This document shows positions 6,900 to 15,440 of a DNA stretch of 50,144 bases, piece after piece (within the stretch, counting starts at the first letter, position 1; the number at the start of each line of letters is the position of its first letter). Both the position numbers and the translations under genes were made by a program. Source of the DNA: Sedimenticola sp. (GTDB lineage: Bacteria > Pseudomonadota > Gammaproteobacteria > Chromatiales > Chromatiaceae); the NCBI GenBank assembly GCA_026196475.1, contig JAPHTA010000055.1, positions 1 through 50,144 on the forward strand, written 5' to 3'. The notes below the pieces were generated by a model. The model worked only from the letters and a program-made list of their open reading frames with translations. It was not told where the DNA came from and searched no databases.

Positions 6900-9034
6900 G
6901 GCAGATAGTCTATATGCAGAGGATGGACAAGCTCGCTGGCCGGGTCAGCTTCATTCAGTCGATGCCACGCATCAACTTGCTCGTTTATCGCCAGATACTG
7001 AGCCAACTTGGCCTTCAGGCTCCACTCAAGCTGAACCCTCTGCTCCGCCGTCATACTGGCAAACATCTCGTTACTCAGGGAGAGAATATCGCTGTGGTAG
7101 GGGAGACTGTTGATAAAGGCTGGGAGCAGGCCGGTCTCAGCAAGACTCTGTTCACGGCCCAGATCCTCCGGTCGTTTCAGCGTCTGCCCGGAAACACTCT
7201 GCAGCGCTTCAAAGAACTGGCCCTGGCTCATTTTGGCCTTATCAAAGGCATCAAGTACCCGGCTTAGTGCCTGAACCAGGCTGCTCAACTGTTCTCTTGT
7301 TACCAGCACCCGAACTTCCAGGGCAGCATCCGCTGGATTCAGCATATCCCGGTCCATAACCCATGCGACGATATCTTTTGGAGGGCGGGCGCCCTTGCCA
7401 AGATACTCGATCAGTGCGGCTTCCCAGACCTTGTCCGTCGCCATCCTGCCCTGAGTGGCAACATCCACATCCGCATCATACTCCGGCATCGGAGGTGGCG
7501 GCGGCAGGCTTCGCAGGGCAAGGGACTGTTCAAACCGGCTTGCCACACCCCCCACCACGCTATCGACGGCAGCCTGAAAATCCCCCTCTTTGAACGCGTT
7601 GACCTGGACCAGCGCTTGCTCACTGTCACTACCCCGAACCTGTGCCAGGTGTCCAAACTGGGTGATGGCCAGATCATGGTCCTCTGCCGCTCGTTCATCC
7701 TGGAGATGGATCGAGATCAGGTGAATACCGGAATCATCCAACTCCCGACGCAGGTCGGTTTCATCCTTGCCGGTAGTATTCTGGGGATGCCCCCTTGGAT
7801 GGGCGCTGGCATCACCAACCAGCACGATGAAGCGCAGCGCACCTGGCCGCCATTTTGAACGCATACCGAGATCAACACCGGCAAACACCTCTTCTGCATA
7901 GTCATGACTGCCAGCGGGAGTGGCCCTGGCTTCATTGGACAGGATATCGATCAGTGTCCCGGCGTCGACCAACTCCGGGGTAAAATTTCGGCTTGTATAC
8001 TCCACTGCTGGAGCCGCTGCGATAGAATCCCGGTATCCGACAAGGCCAAATTTCACCTTGTCCTTGAGTCGATCCCCGGTAGCCTGAACCATGCGGCGTA
8101 CTGCATTACGGGTCTGGTCAATATAGGGTTGCATGCTACGTGTGGTATCCATTACAAACACCACATCGATCGACAGGTTGGTGAGCCCAGCACCCTTGTC
8201 AACCTCACGCCCGGTGCTGGCCTGTTCCATGTAGCCGCTCTCCTTTAGCGTATCAGCCCCACGCTGCCCGGGCACCGCCGCTGCAATCTGTAACAGCCGC
8301 ACCTCGTCACCATATATATTCAACTGCTCCCAATCGAGAATCGGCAGAATATAGAACTGTCGATTGATGTCGATGTAGCGTCTGGGCTCCATGCTAACCA
8401 CGGACTCCGGTACCTTAGCCTCTTCCACCGCCTGGTAGATCTCCCCGGCCCTGGTCAGCATATCGTCGGCATTGACGATGTTGCGCAACGAGGAGGCATT
8501 CTTGAACATCAAAACCGGTTGCCGACCCTCAGCGACCCCACCCGGATGTGTATAGGCAACGACCAGCGCCTGCCGCCACTCGAGGGCATCCCGCGCCTGC
8601 ACCCAGCCGAGGATCTGCTGTTTGTTGCTTCCCACCTGGTACCACCCCTTGGGTTCAGACGGGTCGCTTAGATCAATATCCTCCCTAGCGAATACGTAGA
8701 GTGGCCTGAACGCTTCAATATTGGCATAGGCTACCGCGTCTGCATCGGGCTGCCGGCTAAGGTATATATTGGTAAAAGGCCTTGGTAGCACCTGCATCGG
8801 CAACCCCGTGGCGGTTTCAATACAGGGTGAAGTACCACTGCACTCAACAGGAGAAGCACTGATGCTCCCCTCAAGGTCATCCGCGGAGGATACACCCCCT
8901 CCCTCCAGTGCATCGACTTCCGTCGATACCGAACCCTCCAGAGCATCCGCTCCGGTATCGGCCATGGCCGTGCTACTGAATAAAAAAGCAAGCAGCACAA
9001 CGGTGATGAACCGTTTCTGTAATTTACATCTCAT
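6896..9034 (-). CDS. Exported von Willebrand factor A domain protein with N-terminal D-x-L-E-G repeats
   Basis: The product has 712 residues from the ATG at 9034, which has AGAGGT nine bases upstream; a TTG 12 codons earlier is less likely. A signal peptide ends near TAMA, and the mature N-terminus starts with three 11-residue units (DALEG, DALEG, DDLEG; residues 30-62). An SH3-like region follows (about 85-180) and then a VWA domain (about 288-480) with a MIDAS-type motif DTTRS (D296, T298, S300), GYRD and VLVGDASAH. The C-terminal ~230 residues are helical and unrecognised. VWA domains bind proteins through a metal ion, so a periplasmic adaptor for the ABC complex encoded immediately downstream is plausible (inference). 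Confidence 0.85.
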   Translation of the reverse strand: MRCKLQKRFITVVLLAFLFSSTAMADTGADALEGSVSTEVDALEGGGVSSADDLEGSISASPVECSGTSPCIETATGLPMQVLPRPFTNIYLSRQPDADAVAYANIEAFRPLYVFAREDIDLSDPSEPKGWYQVGSNKQQILGWVQARDALEWRQALVVAYTHPGGVAEGRQPVLMFKNASSLRNIVNADDMLTRAGEIYQAVEEAKVPESVVSMEPRRYIDINRQFYILPILDWEQLNIYGDEVRLLQIAAAVPGQRGADTLKESGYMEQASTGREVDKGAGLTNLSIDVVFVMDTTRSMQPYIDQTRNAVRRMVQATGDRLKDKVKFGLVGYRDSIAAAPAVEYTSRNFTPELVDAGTLIDILSNEARATPAGSHDYAEEVFAGVDLGMRSKWRPGALRFIVLVGDASAHPRGHPQNTTGKDETDLRRELDDSGIHLISIHLQDERAAEDHDLAITQFGHLAQVRGSDSEQALVQVNAFKEGDFQAAVDSVVGGVASRFEQSLALRSLPPPPPMPEYDADVDVATQGRMATDKVWEAALIEYLGKGARPPKDIVAWVMDRDMLNPADAALEVRVLVTREQLSSLVQALSRVLDAFDKAKMSQGQFFEALQSVSGQTLKRPEDLGREQSLAETGLLPAFINSLPYHSDILSLSNEMFASMTAEQRVQLEWSLKAKLAQYLAINEQVDAWHRLNEADPASELVHPLHIDYLP

Positions 9035-9116
9035 CACGTCTTTACCTCTTGGTTCAGGGAAGGGCGCCAACCGTCATCAAAACCCAATCGACACATTACC
9101 AACATCCACATTCCAT

Positions 9117-12100
9117 TTATCTGCCTTTATCCTGCAGCCTGCCATTCAGCGCATCTTCGATCAGTGCAATATGCGCTTCCAGGCGGTAGTCCGGATAGAG
9201 CCTGAGACTCTGGCGATATTTCTCGATCGCCCGAGTAAGCTCTCCCTGACCCTGCAACCTGGCGCCCACCATCCGCAATCTTTTCGCCTCTTCATAGCGC
9301 GCCCGCATATTGGGATCCATTGCTGCGGTATTAGCCGCAGTTTCCTTGGCAGATTCCGGTGCAGCCCGGCGTTGTTTGCGTTCGGTCAGCTGCAGGATGC
9401 CATTGCGTGTCTGAAACAGGTCAATTGCGAGATCGCTGTCAGCTCGTGGCCACAACAGCCCCTCCTGCTCAGCTCCTGCCACTACCCGCTTTTCATCTGC
9501 CTTGGGTTGAGCCGAACAGACAATGTCTTGGGTCAACAGATTTACCACGCCCGACTTGTCTGCCACTATCGCCTCAATGGTCTGGTTCCCAAAGCGTATT
9601 GGCAGGTCGACATGTGCCTCTGTACCGATCCGTACCGCTTTATGCCAGGGACCACCCGCGGCACGTACAGCCACCATGGCTAGGTTCTCCGGAATAGCTA
9701 TCACCACATGGGCATGTCGCTCTGCAATGGTTTCAGACGCCCTGGGCGAAACAATTCGCGCCTCTGGCGCTGGTGCTTTGACCTCCAGCTCGATGGTTTC
9801 AGTGGCGCTGTTACCAGCGGCATCGACCACCTTCAGTTGCAGCCGGTGTTTACCCGGCTGCAACAGCAACTCGGCGGTAATTTTCTCAGACGTCGACTGC
9901 AGTTCTTGCCACAGACCGCCATCGATCGACAGTGACGGTTCGACGATCCCCGCCTCCGGGTTGACCGTCGCTTGAAGCGTGATCATTGGTGTTGCAGATG
10001 TTCCGTTCGCCTTAGGTTTGTTCAAGGTGATTTTTATCGGTTTCTTGTCACTTTTGATAGGCAGGAAAAAAATCGCTTCGTTATTCACGTTATCGATGTC
10101 ATCGAGCCGGTTATCCGGGTCGACCACGAGCATGAATCTGCTCGAACCCGCTGTCGCCTTCCAGGCAAATTTTGCGGTTGCCGCGCCATGAAGGGTGATC
10201 CGATCAACTACCACCCGTGCGAGTTCTTCACGCCTGCCGCGAGGATTCTTTCGAAACAGCACCACATCCACCTCGGGTACCGCTACTGACCCAAGGTTGC
10301 GTACTGGAATCTCCACCTTGATCTCGTCACCCACCTTGGCCTCATCCGGAGCATCCAGCCTGAGTTCGGCAGACGAGATACTCAGGTCTGGTGAAGTTAT
10401 CGCCACGCCACCCAGTTGTGCCACCGAACGGCGGGCATCCGCCTCGGTTTTTGCCACCGTCCAGACCGGTGTGGCTGTGAGCCGGAATTTGAAACGGAAG
10501 TCGCTGTTTACGACGTAGTGCCCGCCCCGCAGGTGCTTGGAGTTTATTCCCACCTTATTGCTGCCGGGTAGGCCACTCTTGTCAAAGCGCAGCGCAGCCG
10601 GTGGAATACGGAAACTGTAATTACCCTCGGGTATGGTATCCCGCAGGCTGCCGATCACAATGCCGTTGAGCACGATATCCGTATCATGGGGATGGTAGCT
10701 TGTCCGGTTCCACGGCAGGCTGAAGCCCATCTCCAGCCATGCCTCCACCAGGTTCGTTTTGTGCCACTCCTCGTTCTCCAGGATGGCGGAGTATTCAAAG
10801 ATACCGTCATCGGCGATATCGGCATGGATGAAGTCGACTTCGCCATCCGCATCGGTATCGTCTCCAACCCACCGAACATCACCCAAGTTCATCGACCAGC
10901 GATCTGCACGGCCGTCACGGTCGAGATCCTCCGGGTTGTTATAACGACTCCAATCGACCTCTGACGGATCCAGTTGCTCGGCTTTAACCGCATTGGCGAT
11001 CAGTTCCGGCTCCTTCTCATGCAGCAGGTCATCGGTAGGATCTATCCCCGGGAAGAGCCAGATACGACGTACGCTCTCACCCTCCGCAAGTTTCATCTCG
11101 TAGGGATAGTTGAATGATTTATCCAAACCGCGAGCCAGGATCTTACTCTGAACACCTTGGAAGCCCTCATAGAATCTCGGGGTAACGGTGAACTCCAAGC
11201 TACCCCCACTTGTTAACAGGCCATGTTGGATCGTCGGTGAGATCCGTACCGCCTGGTTTTTTTCGCTGCTCACCTGAAGGTCGGTAATGGTATCTCCCTT
11301 GTTGCGCAGGCGCAGTTTCCGTCCATGGCCCAGAGGCAGTGGTCCCAGGTCTTCCCACACAAGTTCAACATGTGGCAGCCTCACATGCACTGCCACCTCG
11401 GCCTCGTCACTAAGGCCACTGTCGGAAACGATGCGGATGGGCACCGTATGGTCGGCAGTGTCCACGTCCTGAGCACTGATGCCGAGCAGGAAATCGCGCG
11501 TCTCCCCTGGTCCGAGGTTGATAGGCTTGTCCTCTGAACCTTCACCGACGAAACTGACCAATAGGTCAGAGTCCTTGGGCTTGCCACACTCCAGGCGGAC
11601 GCTTAACGGTTCGTCACTGTTATTGCGCACGCTGATACCGACCCGCTGATCGTAATCCCGGCGGATATTGGCACCATAACGGCTACGGCCAAAGGCGAGA
11701 CCCTTGACGCGGGTCAGGGTCTGTATCGGCCCATCCTCCAGGCCACCCATCGGTTGAATCTCGTAAGGCACTGTAGCTTCCAGCCCTTTTAGTTCAACCA
11801 CCCGAAGACGGCCACTCTCACCGCGAACCACCTGCCAATCCTTGCTCCCCTTTTTCCGGTAGCGCAGCAGTGATTCACCATGTTGCGGTGCCTGCCAGCT
11901 GACTCGGACAACCTCTCCGGAGAGCACCGCACCATCAGGCGGTGAGAGGTCAAAGTATTCCGAAAGGTTGAACTGCCGACTTACCTTTGCCTCGACGCCA
12001 TTGGCATCGTAGGCCACCACTTCCACTGTGTGTTTCCCGGCAGATAGGGTCTGCCAGTTTACTTCGGCATCGTAGGGGGTCGAGTAGACCGTTGCCAGGG

Positions 12101-15100
12101 CCTGCCCATCCAGGCGGTAGCGTACGCCAGCCACCGGCCGACCGCTGTAGCTGATCGCCTGGGCCAACAGCTTGACGGGCCGGTCAATGGTCTGCCCCTC
12201 CAGGGGTGTGTTCAGGAACAGTGCTATCCCCTCGCGGGTGCGGTTTCCCGTGGCCTGTACCCAGAATCTCTGCCTGGCTATCTGCCCGTCAGCGCCAATG
12301 CACTTTGACTCAACCACATAACGCCCCTCACGGGGGAAGCGTCCCTTTTTTTCCTGGTCACTGTCGAGAGACAGGTCGGTACGCCCGTCACCGTCGAGAT
12401 CCAGTTCACAACGCTGTGCAGGGTCGGCATGCTTGAGTGCTACTCTCTTGAACGATACCCGCTCTGGAAACGAGCCATCGGGTGTGGATTCGATATGATC
12501 TGCCTGCAATGTACGGCCCCGGGTGTCGATCATGATGAAGCCCGGCTGCTTGGAGGTCGCATTGTTTCCCCACTCGTTCAGCTCGATGCGAAGGCGGACT
12601 GGCTGATCAAACTTAAGCGGGAGACTCCATTTTACCGGGTCGTAGTGGCCGGATTCGTGGATCTTTTCTCCGCTATGGTCATCAAACACGCGTACCTGTA
12701 TCTGCACTTGGCTGGCGACATTCAGCCTGATCTCTCCGGCTTCCTCCAGTTCGAAGACAAAGCGATCCCGGTCACCTCGTTGGTCGATAGAGAACGACTG
12801 CGCCACACCATCGTGCAATTCTCTAGGTTCATCCTCAACGAGAGGCTCGGTCTCCCCAGGTTCAGCACGCTGCAATGAAACTTTAAGTTCATAGGGTTCA
12901 GTAGAAGCGGTGTTATTACCCCACTCACTAACCAGAATGTAGTAGATGCCTCTGTTGACTTCAGGACTTACCCCGGCGGTTTTGTTCTCGTATGCGCCGC
13001 GCTCAGCGATCATCTTGTGCCGGCTATCGAATACTCGCAGGTGAGTCTGCTGTGCGGAAACAGCACTTACCTGCAGCACTCCCGGAAAATCAATGTCGAC
13101 CGCGTAGTAGTCTTGGTCCCCTAATGGCAGATAGCTGCCGTGAACGGTATCACCGGGTAACAGCGGCGCAGCCTCCTCAAAGGTCTCGTTCCGTTGCTGG
13201 TAATCGATCTCATCCGCTCGCTCAAACCAGACCCGCATCGAGTAAGGAAGTGGCGAATAGCTATTGTTCCCCCACTCCTCTATCGAGACGAAAACGGTCT
13301 GGGGTCCATCCGCATGCCAGTTGAGCTCCCCCGGACTGTTTTCATATGCCCCGACCTGTTGCAGCAACTTACCCTCGGCATCGAATACCTTGAGATGACG
13401 CTGCATCGGCCCTTTGCTCTGCATACGCAACACCCCGGCACCAGGAATATTGACGCTGAAGAGATCCCGGTCTCCAATCGGAAGAATAGTACTGGCGAAC
13501 CAAGTGTGGGATTGAAGTGAGCGTGCTGCGCGCATCTCCCCCGGCTCCTGCACCGGATCGACCACTCCGTCATCAGGCAACATCTCCACCGCCAGACGAT
13601 AAGGTTCCAGGGACGCATCATTGCTCCCCCACTCTTGTATTTCAATAACATAGGTACCCGGGGCAGCCGCATACTCGAGGGAGAGAGGTTTATTGGCATA
13701 GCCGCCCTGCTCCGCAAGCAATTTTCCCAGGTTGGAATAGATCTTCACGTGACGCTGTAAACTCTTATGCAGGTCACTGAGTCGGAGAATTCCGGCCTGC
13801 TTCACTTCGAGCTTATAGAAGTCGTGATCGCCTACCGGCCAGATCAGGCCGGATACTTGCTGGTTGAGGTGGATAACTCTTGCCGATTCAAGATCCTGGT
13901 TGGGTTCATTGGGATCAACCGCTGGTTTTGCGATAAGATTTAGTATCATACTCTGTTCGGGGTCAGCGCCATTGTTACCCCATTCAGTAACGGCAACGGA
14001 GTAGCTGCCTCTGTTCAGATCTCGTTCAAAACGGTTTGTCTTGCCGGCGCCACCTCCCTGTTCTTTCAGGAGTTTGCCGTCATTGTCCCGAAGCTGGATC
14101 AGGGTTTCTAGACTGCCTCCATCGATCGACAGGAGTAATCTCGACGGTTCCGTCAGTCTGAACTTGAAAAAATCTTGATCACCCCGCTCGGCGATCCTTA
14201 ATCGGATGGGTGCGCCTATACGAACCGTCTGCGCGTGCTCAAAATCGTTATTGGGCTCAACCTCCTCCTGCTCGACCAGCGGGGTGAGGGAGATGCCCAG
14301 CTCGGAAGAACCCTCAGAGAGCATCAGTGGTACTACAGCCGGAACATAACCTTCAGCCTCAACATGGGCAGTGACCTGCCTTCTTGCAATTAGCACCCCA
14401 CCCTGCTCATCCTGGCGATTGACCACACCGAGTTTCAGCGTCTGGAACGAGACCCGACCTGTACGATCACTCTTCATCCCTGCAATAGCGCCACTGGGCC
14501 AGGTTTCTGCAAGTTGCACACTGGCATCGGGAATCGGCTGGCCGGTCACCCCATCGGTCACTCTGATCACCTGGCTTATAGTCTTTGCCTCTGCCTTTAA
14601 CTTCAGGACCAGCGGTTCCTGTTTTTCACCAATGCACTTAATCCAGCTGATTCGATCGCAACTTTTGTCTTTACAGAGCTTCCCGGAAGAGATGATCCGG
14701 GTGGGTGGTTGATCTTTTTCTATGCCGAATGTATCCGATTCGAAATAGCCTTGCTGCTGACAAAACAGATCAGCTGTCGGCTTGTTGCAGTTTTTCCCCC
14801 ATTCACGGCAGATATCCAGTGCCACGCCATCCACCTTCGGAGCATCAAATTGCGCCTGTTTGGACCTGTCAACGGGAAGAACATCGACCTCCTGGTTGAT
14901 CGAAGTAAATCCTGGTGCCGTGGCACTTAATCTATACTGACCAACGGGAAGGTCGACAAACTGGAAGCGGCCATCCCAGGTGGTTATCGAATGGGCCCGA
15001 CCGGAAAGAGATGATTTCACCTTAACCGGATCGAGCTCTACCATTACTCCGGTTATTGGCTGGTCCAGTGCGTCGATCACTACCTGGCCTCCCCACTGAA

Positions 15101-15440
15101 CAACCGCCGCTGGGGTCAAAGTCAGTTCGATTGCCTCCCGGGCACCGTTCGCGAGGCTGATCTCCTGTGACAGACTCTGGTAATCCGCCTGCTCCACGCT
15201 CAGTTTGTATTCTCCCCCGGGCAGACCTTCGAAGATTGCCATACCCCGAACATCGGTGGCGGCGTGGCGGTCACCAATATGTATCCGGACATTGGCAAGG
15301 GGCTTGCGGGTTCCGTCAATGTTCTGCTCGAAGACCTTCACCCCCAGCGGACCGGGTGTCTCGGCATGGGCAACGGAAGCGTTGATCATGATCAGCAACA
15401 ACAGGCAATAGAGTAATCGTGCTGTGCCTGACTTCATCAT
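9117..15440 (-). CDS. Giant exported multidomain protein (carboxypeptidase-regulatory, PPC-like repeats, Ig-like, CARDB, TPR tail)
   Basis: The 2107-residue product has a signal peptide (about 1-27). Visible order: two carboxypeptidase-regulatory-like beta domains (about 30-190); a six-cysteine module (about 205-270); a further regulatory-like domain (about 285-385); five PPC-like repeats (about 392-975), each ending in EWGNN or EWGSN; and Asp-rich calcium-type loops such as DLDGDGRTDLSLDSD. Ig-like domains, a second Asp-rich segment (DLDRDGRADRW), a CARDB-like domain, two more Ig-like domains and a TPR-like tail (from about 2045) follow. Its start overlaps the previous stop by four bases, and 82 bases separate its stop from the VWA gene. 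The design fits a large surface or periplasmic adhesin or scaffold. No catalytic domain is recognised. Confidence 0.85.
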   Translation of the reverse strand: MMKSGTARLLYCLLLLIMINASVAHAETPGPLGVKVFEQNIDGTRKPLANVRIHIGDRHAATDVRGMAIFEGLPGGEYKLSVEQADYQSLSQEISLANGAREAIELTLTPAAVVQWGGQVVIDALDQPITGVMVELDPVKVKSSLSGRAHSITTWDGRFQFVDLPVGQYRLSATAPGFTSINQEVDVLPVDRSKQAQFDAPKVDGVALDICREWGKNCNKPTADLFCQQQGYFESDTFGIEKDQPPTRIISSGKLCKDKSCDRISWIKCIGEKQEPLVLKLKAEAKTISQVIRVTDGVTGQPIPDASVQLAETWPSGAIAGMKSDRTGRVSFQTLKLGVVNRQDEQGGVLIARRQVTAHVEAEGYVPAVVPLMLSEGSSELGISLTPLVEQEEVEPNNDFEHAQTVRIGAPIRLRIAERGDQDFFKFRLTEPSRLLLSIDGGSLETLIQLRDNDGKLLKEQGGGAGKTNRFERDLNRGSYSVAVTEWGNNGADPEQSMILNLIAKPAVDPNEPNQDLESARVIHLNQQVSGLIWPVGDHDFYKLEVKQAGILRLSDLHKSLQRHVKIYSNLGKLLAEQGGYANKPLSLEYAAAPGTYVIEIQEWGSNDASLEPYRLAVEMLPDDGVVDPVQEPGEMRAARSLQSHTWFASTILPIGDRDLFSVNIPGAGVLRMQSKGPMQRHLKVFDAEGKLLQQVGAYENSPGELNWHADGPQTVFVSIEEWGNNSYSPLPYSMRVWFERADEIDYQQRNETFEEAAPLLPGDTVHGSYLPLGDQDYYAVDIDFPGVLQVSAVSAQQTHLRVFDSRHKMIAERGAYENKTAGVSPEVNRGIYYILVSEWGNNTASTEPYELKVSLQRAEPGETEPLVEDEPRELHDGVAQSFSIDQRGDRDRFVFELEEAGEIRLNVASQVQIQVRVFDDHSGEKIHESGHYDPVKWSLPLKFDQPVRLRIELNEWGNNATSKQPGFIMIDTRGRTLQADHIESTPDGSFPERVSFKRVALKHADPAQRCELDLDGDGRTDLSLDSDQEKKGRFPREGRYVVESKCIGADGQIARQRFWVQATGNRTREGIALFLNTPLEGQTIDRPVKLLAQAISYSGRPVAGVRYRLDGQALATVYSTPYDAEVNWQTLSAGKHTVEVVAYDANGVEAKVSRQFNLSEYFDLSPPDGAVLSGEVVRVSWQAPQHGESLLRYRKKGSKDWQVVRGESGRLRVVELKGLEATVPYEIQPMGGLEDGPIQTLTRVKGLAFGRSRYGANIRRDYDQRVGISVRNNSDEPLSVRLECGKPKDSDLLVSFVGEGSEDKPINLGPGETRDFLLGISAQDVDTADHTVPIRIVSDSGLSDEAEVAVHVRLPHVELVWEDLGPLPLGHGRKLRLRNKGDTITDLQVSSEKNQAVRISPTIQHGLLTSGGSLEFTVTPRFYEGFQGVQSKILARGLDKSFNYPYEMKLAEGESVRRIWLFPGIDPTDDLLHEKEPELIANAVKAEQLDPSEVDWSRYNNPEDLDRDGRADRWSMNLGDVRWVGDDTDADGEVDFIHADIADDGIFEYSAILENEEWHKTNLVEAWLEMGFSLPWNRTSYHPHDTDIVLNGIVIGSLRDTIPEGNYSFRIPPAALRFDKSGLPGSNKVGINSKHLRGGHYVVNSDFRFKFRLTATPVWTVAKTEADARRSVAQLGGVAITSPDLSISSAELRLDAPDEAKVGDEIKVEIPVRNLGSVAVPEVDVVLFRKNPRGRREELARVVVDRITLHGAATAKFAWKATAGSSRFMLVVDPDNRLDDIDNVNNEAIFFLPIKSDKKPIKITLNKPKANGTSATPMITLQATVNPEAGIVEPSLSIDGGLWQELQSTSEKITAELLLQPGKHRLQLKVVDAAGNSATETIELEVKAPAPEARIVSPRASETIAERHAHVVIAIPENLAMVAVRAAGGPWHKAVRIGTEAHVDLPIRFGNQTIEAIVADKSGVVNLLTQDIVCSAQPKADEKRVVAGAEQEGLLWPRADSDLAIDLFQTRNGILQLTERKQRRAAPESAKETAANTAAMDPNMRARYEEAKRLRMVGARLQGQGELTRAIEKYRQSLRLYPDYRLEAHIALIEDALNGRLQDKGR
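12520..14265 (-). repeat. Five tandem PPC-like repeats within the 2107-residue protein
   Basis: Each unit of about 117 residues contains a G-D-x-D-x-[FY] strand, a V-x-D/N-x-x-G-K-L-L turn and ends with a conserved EWG[NS]N motif. The glutamate of the motif falls at residues 486, 603, 722, 839 and 956 (bases 13985, 13634, 13277, 12926, 12575), a period of 117-119 residues. PPC (bacterial pre-peptidase C-terminal) domains are jelly-roll beta domains common in secreted proteins. Confidence 0.75.
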
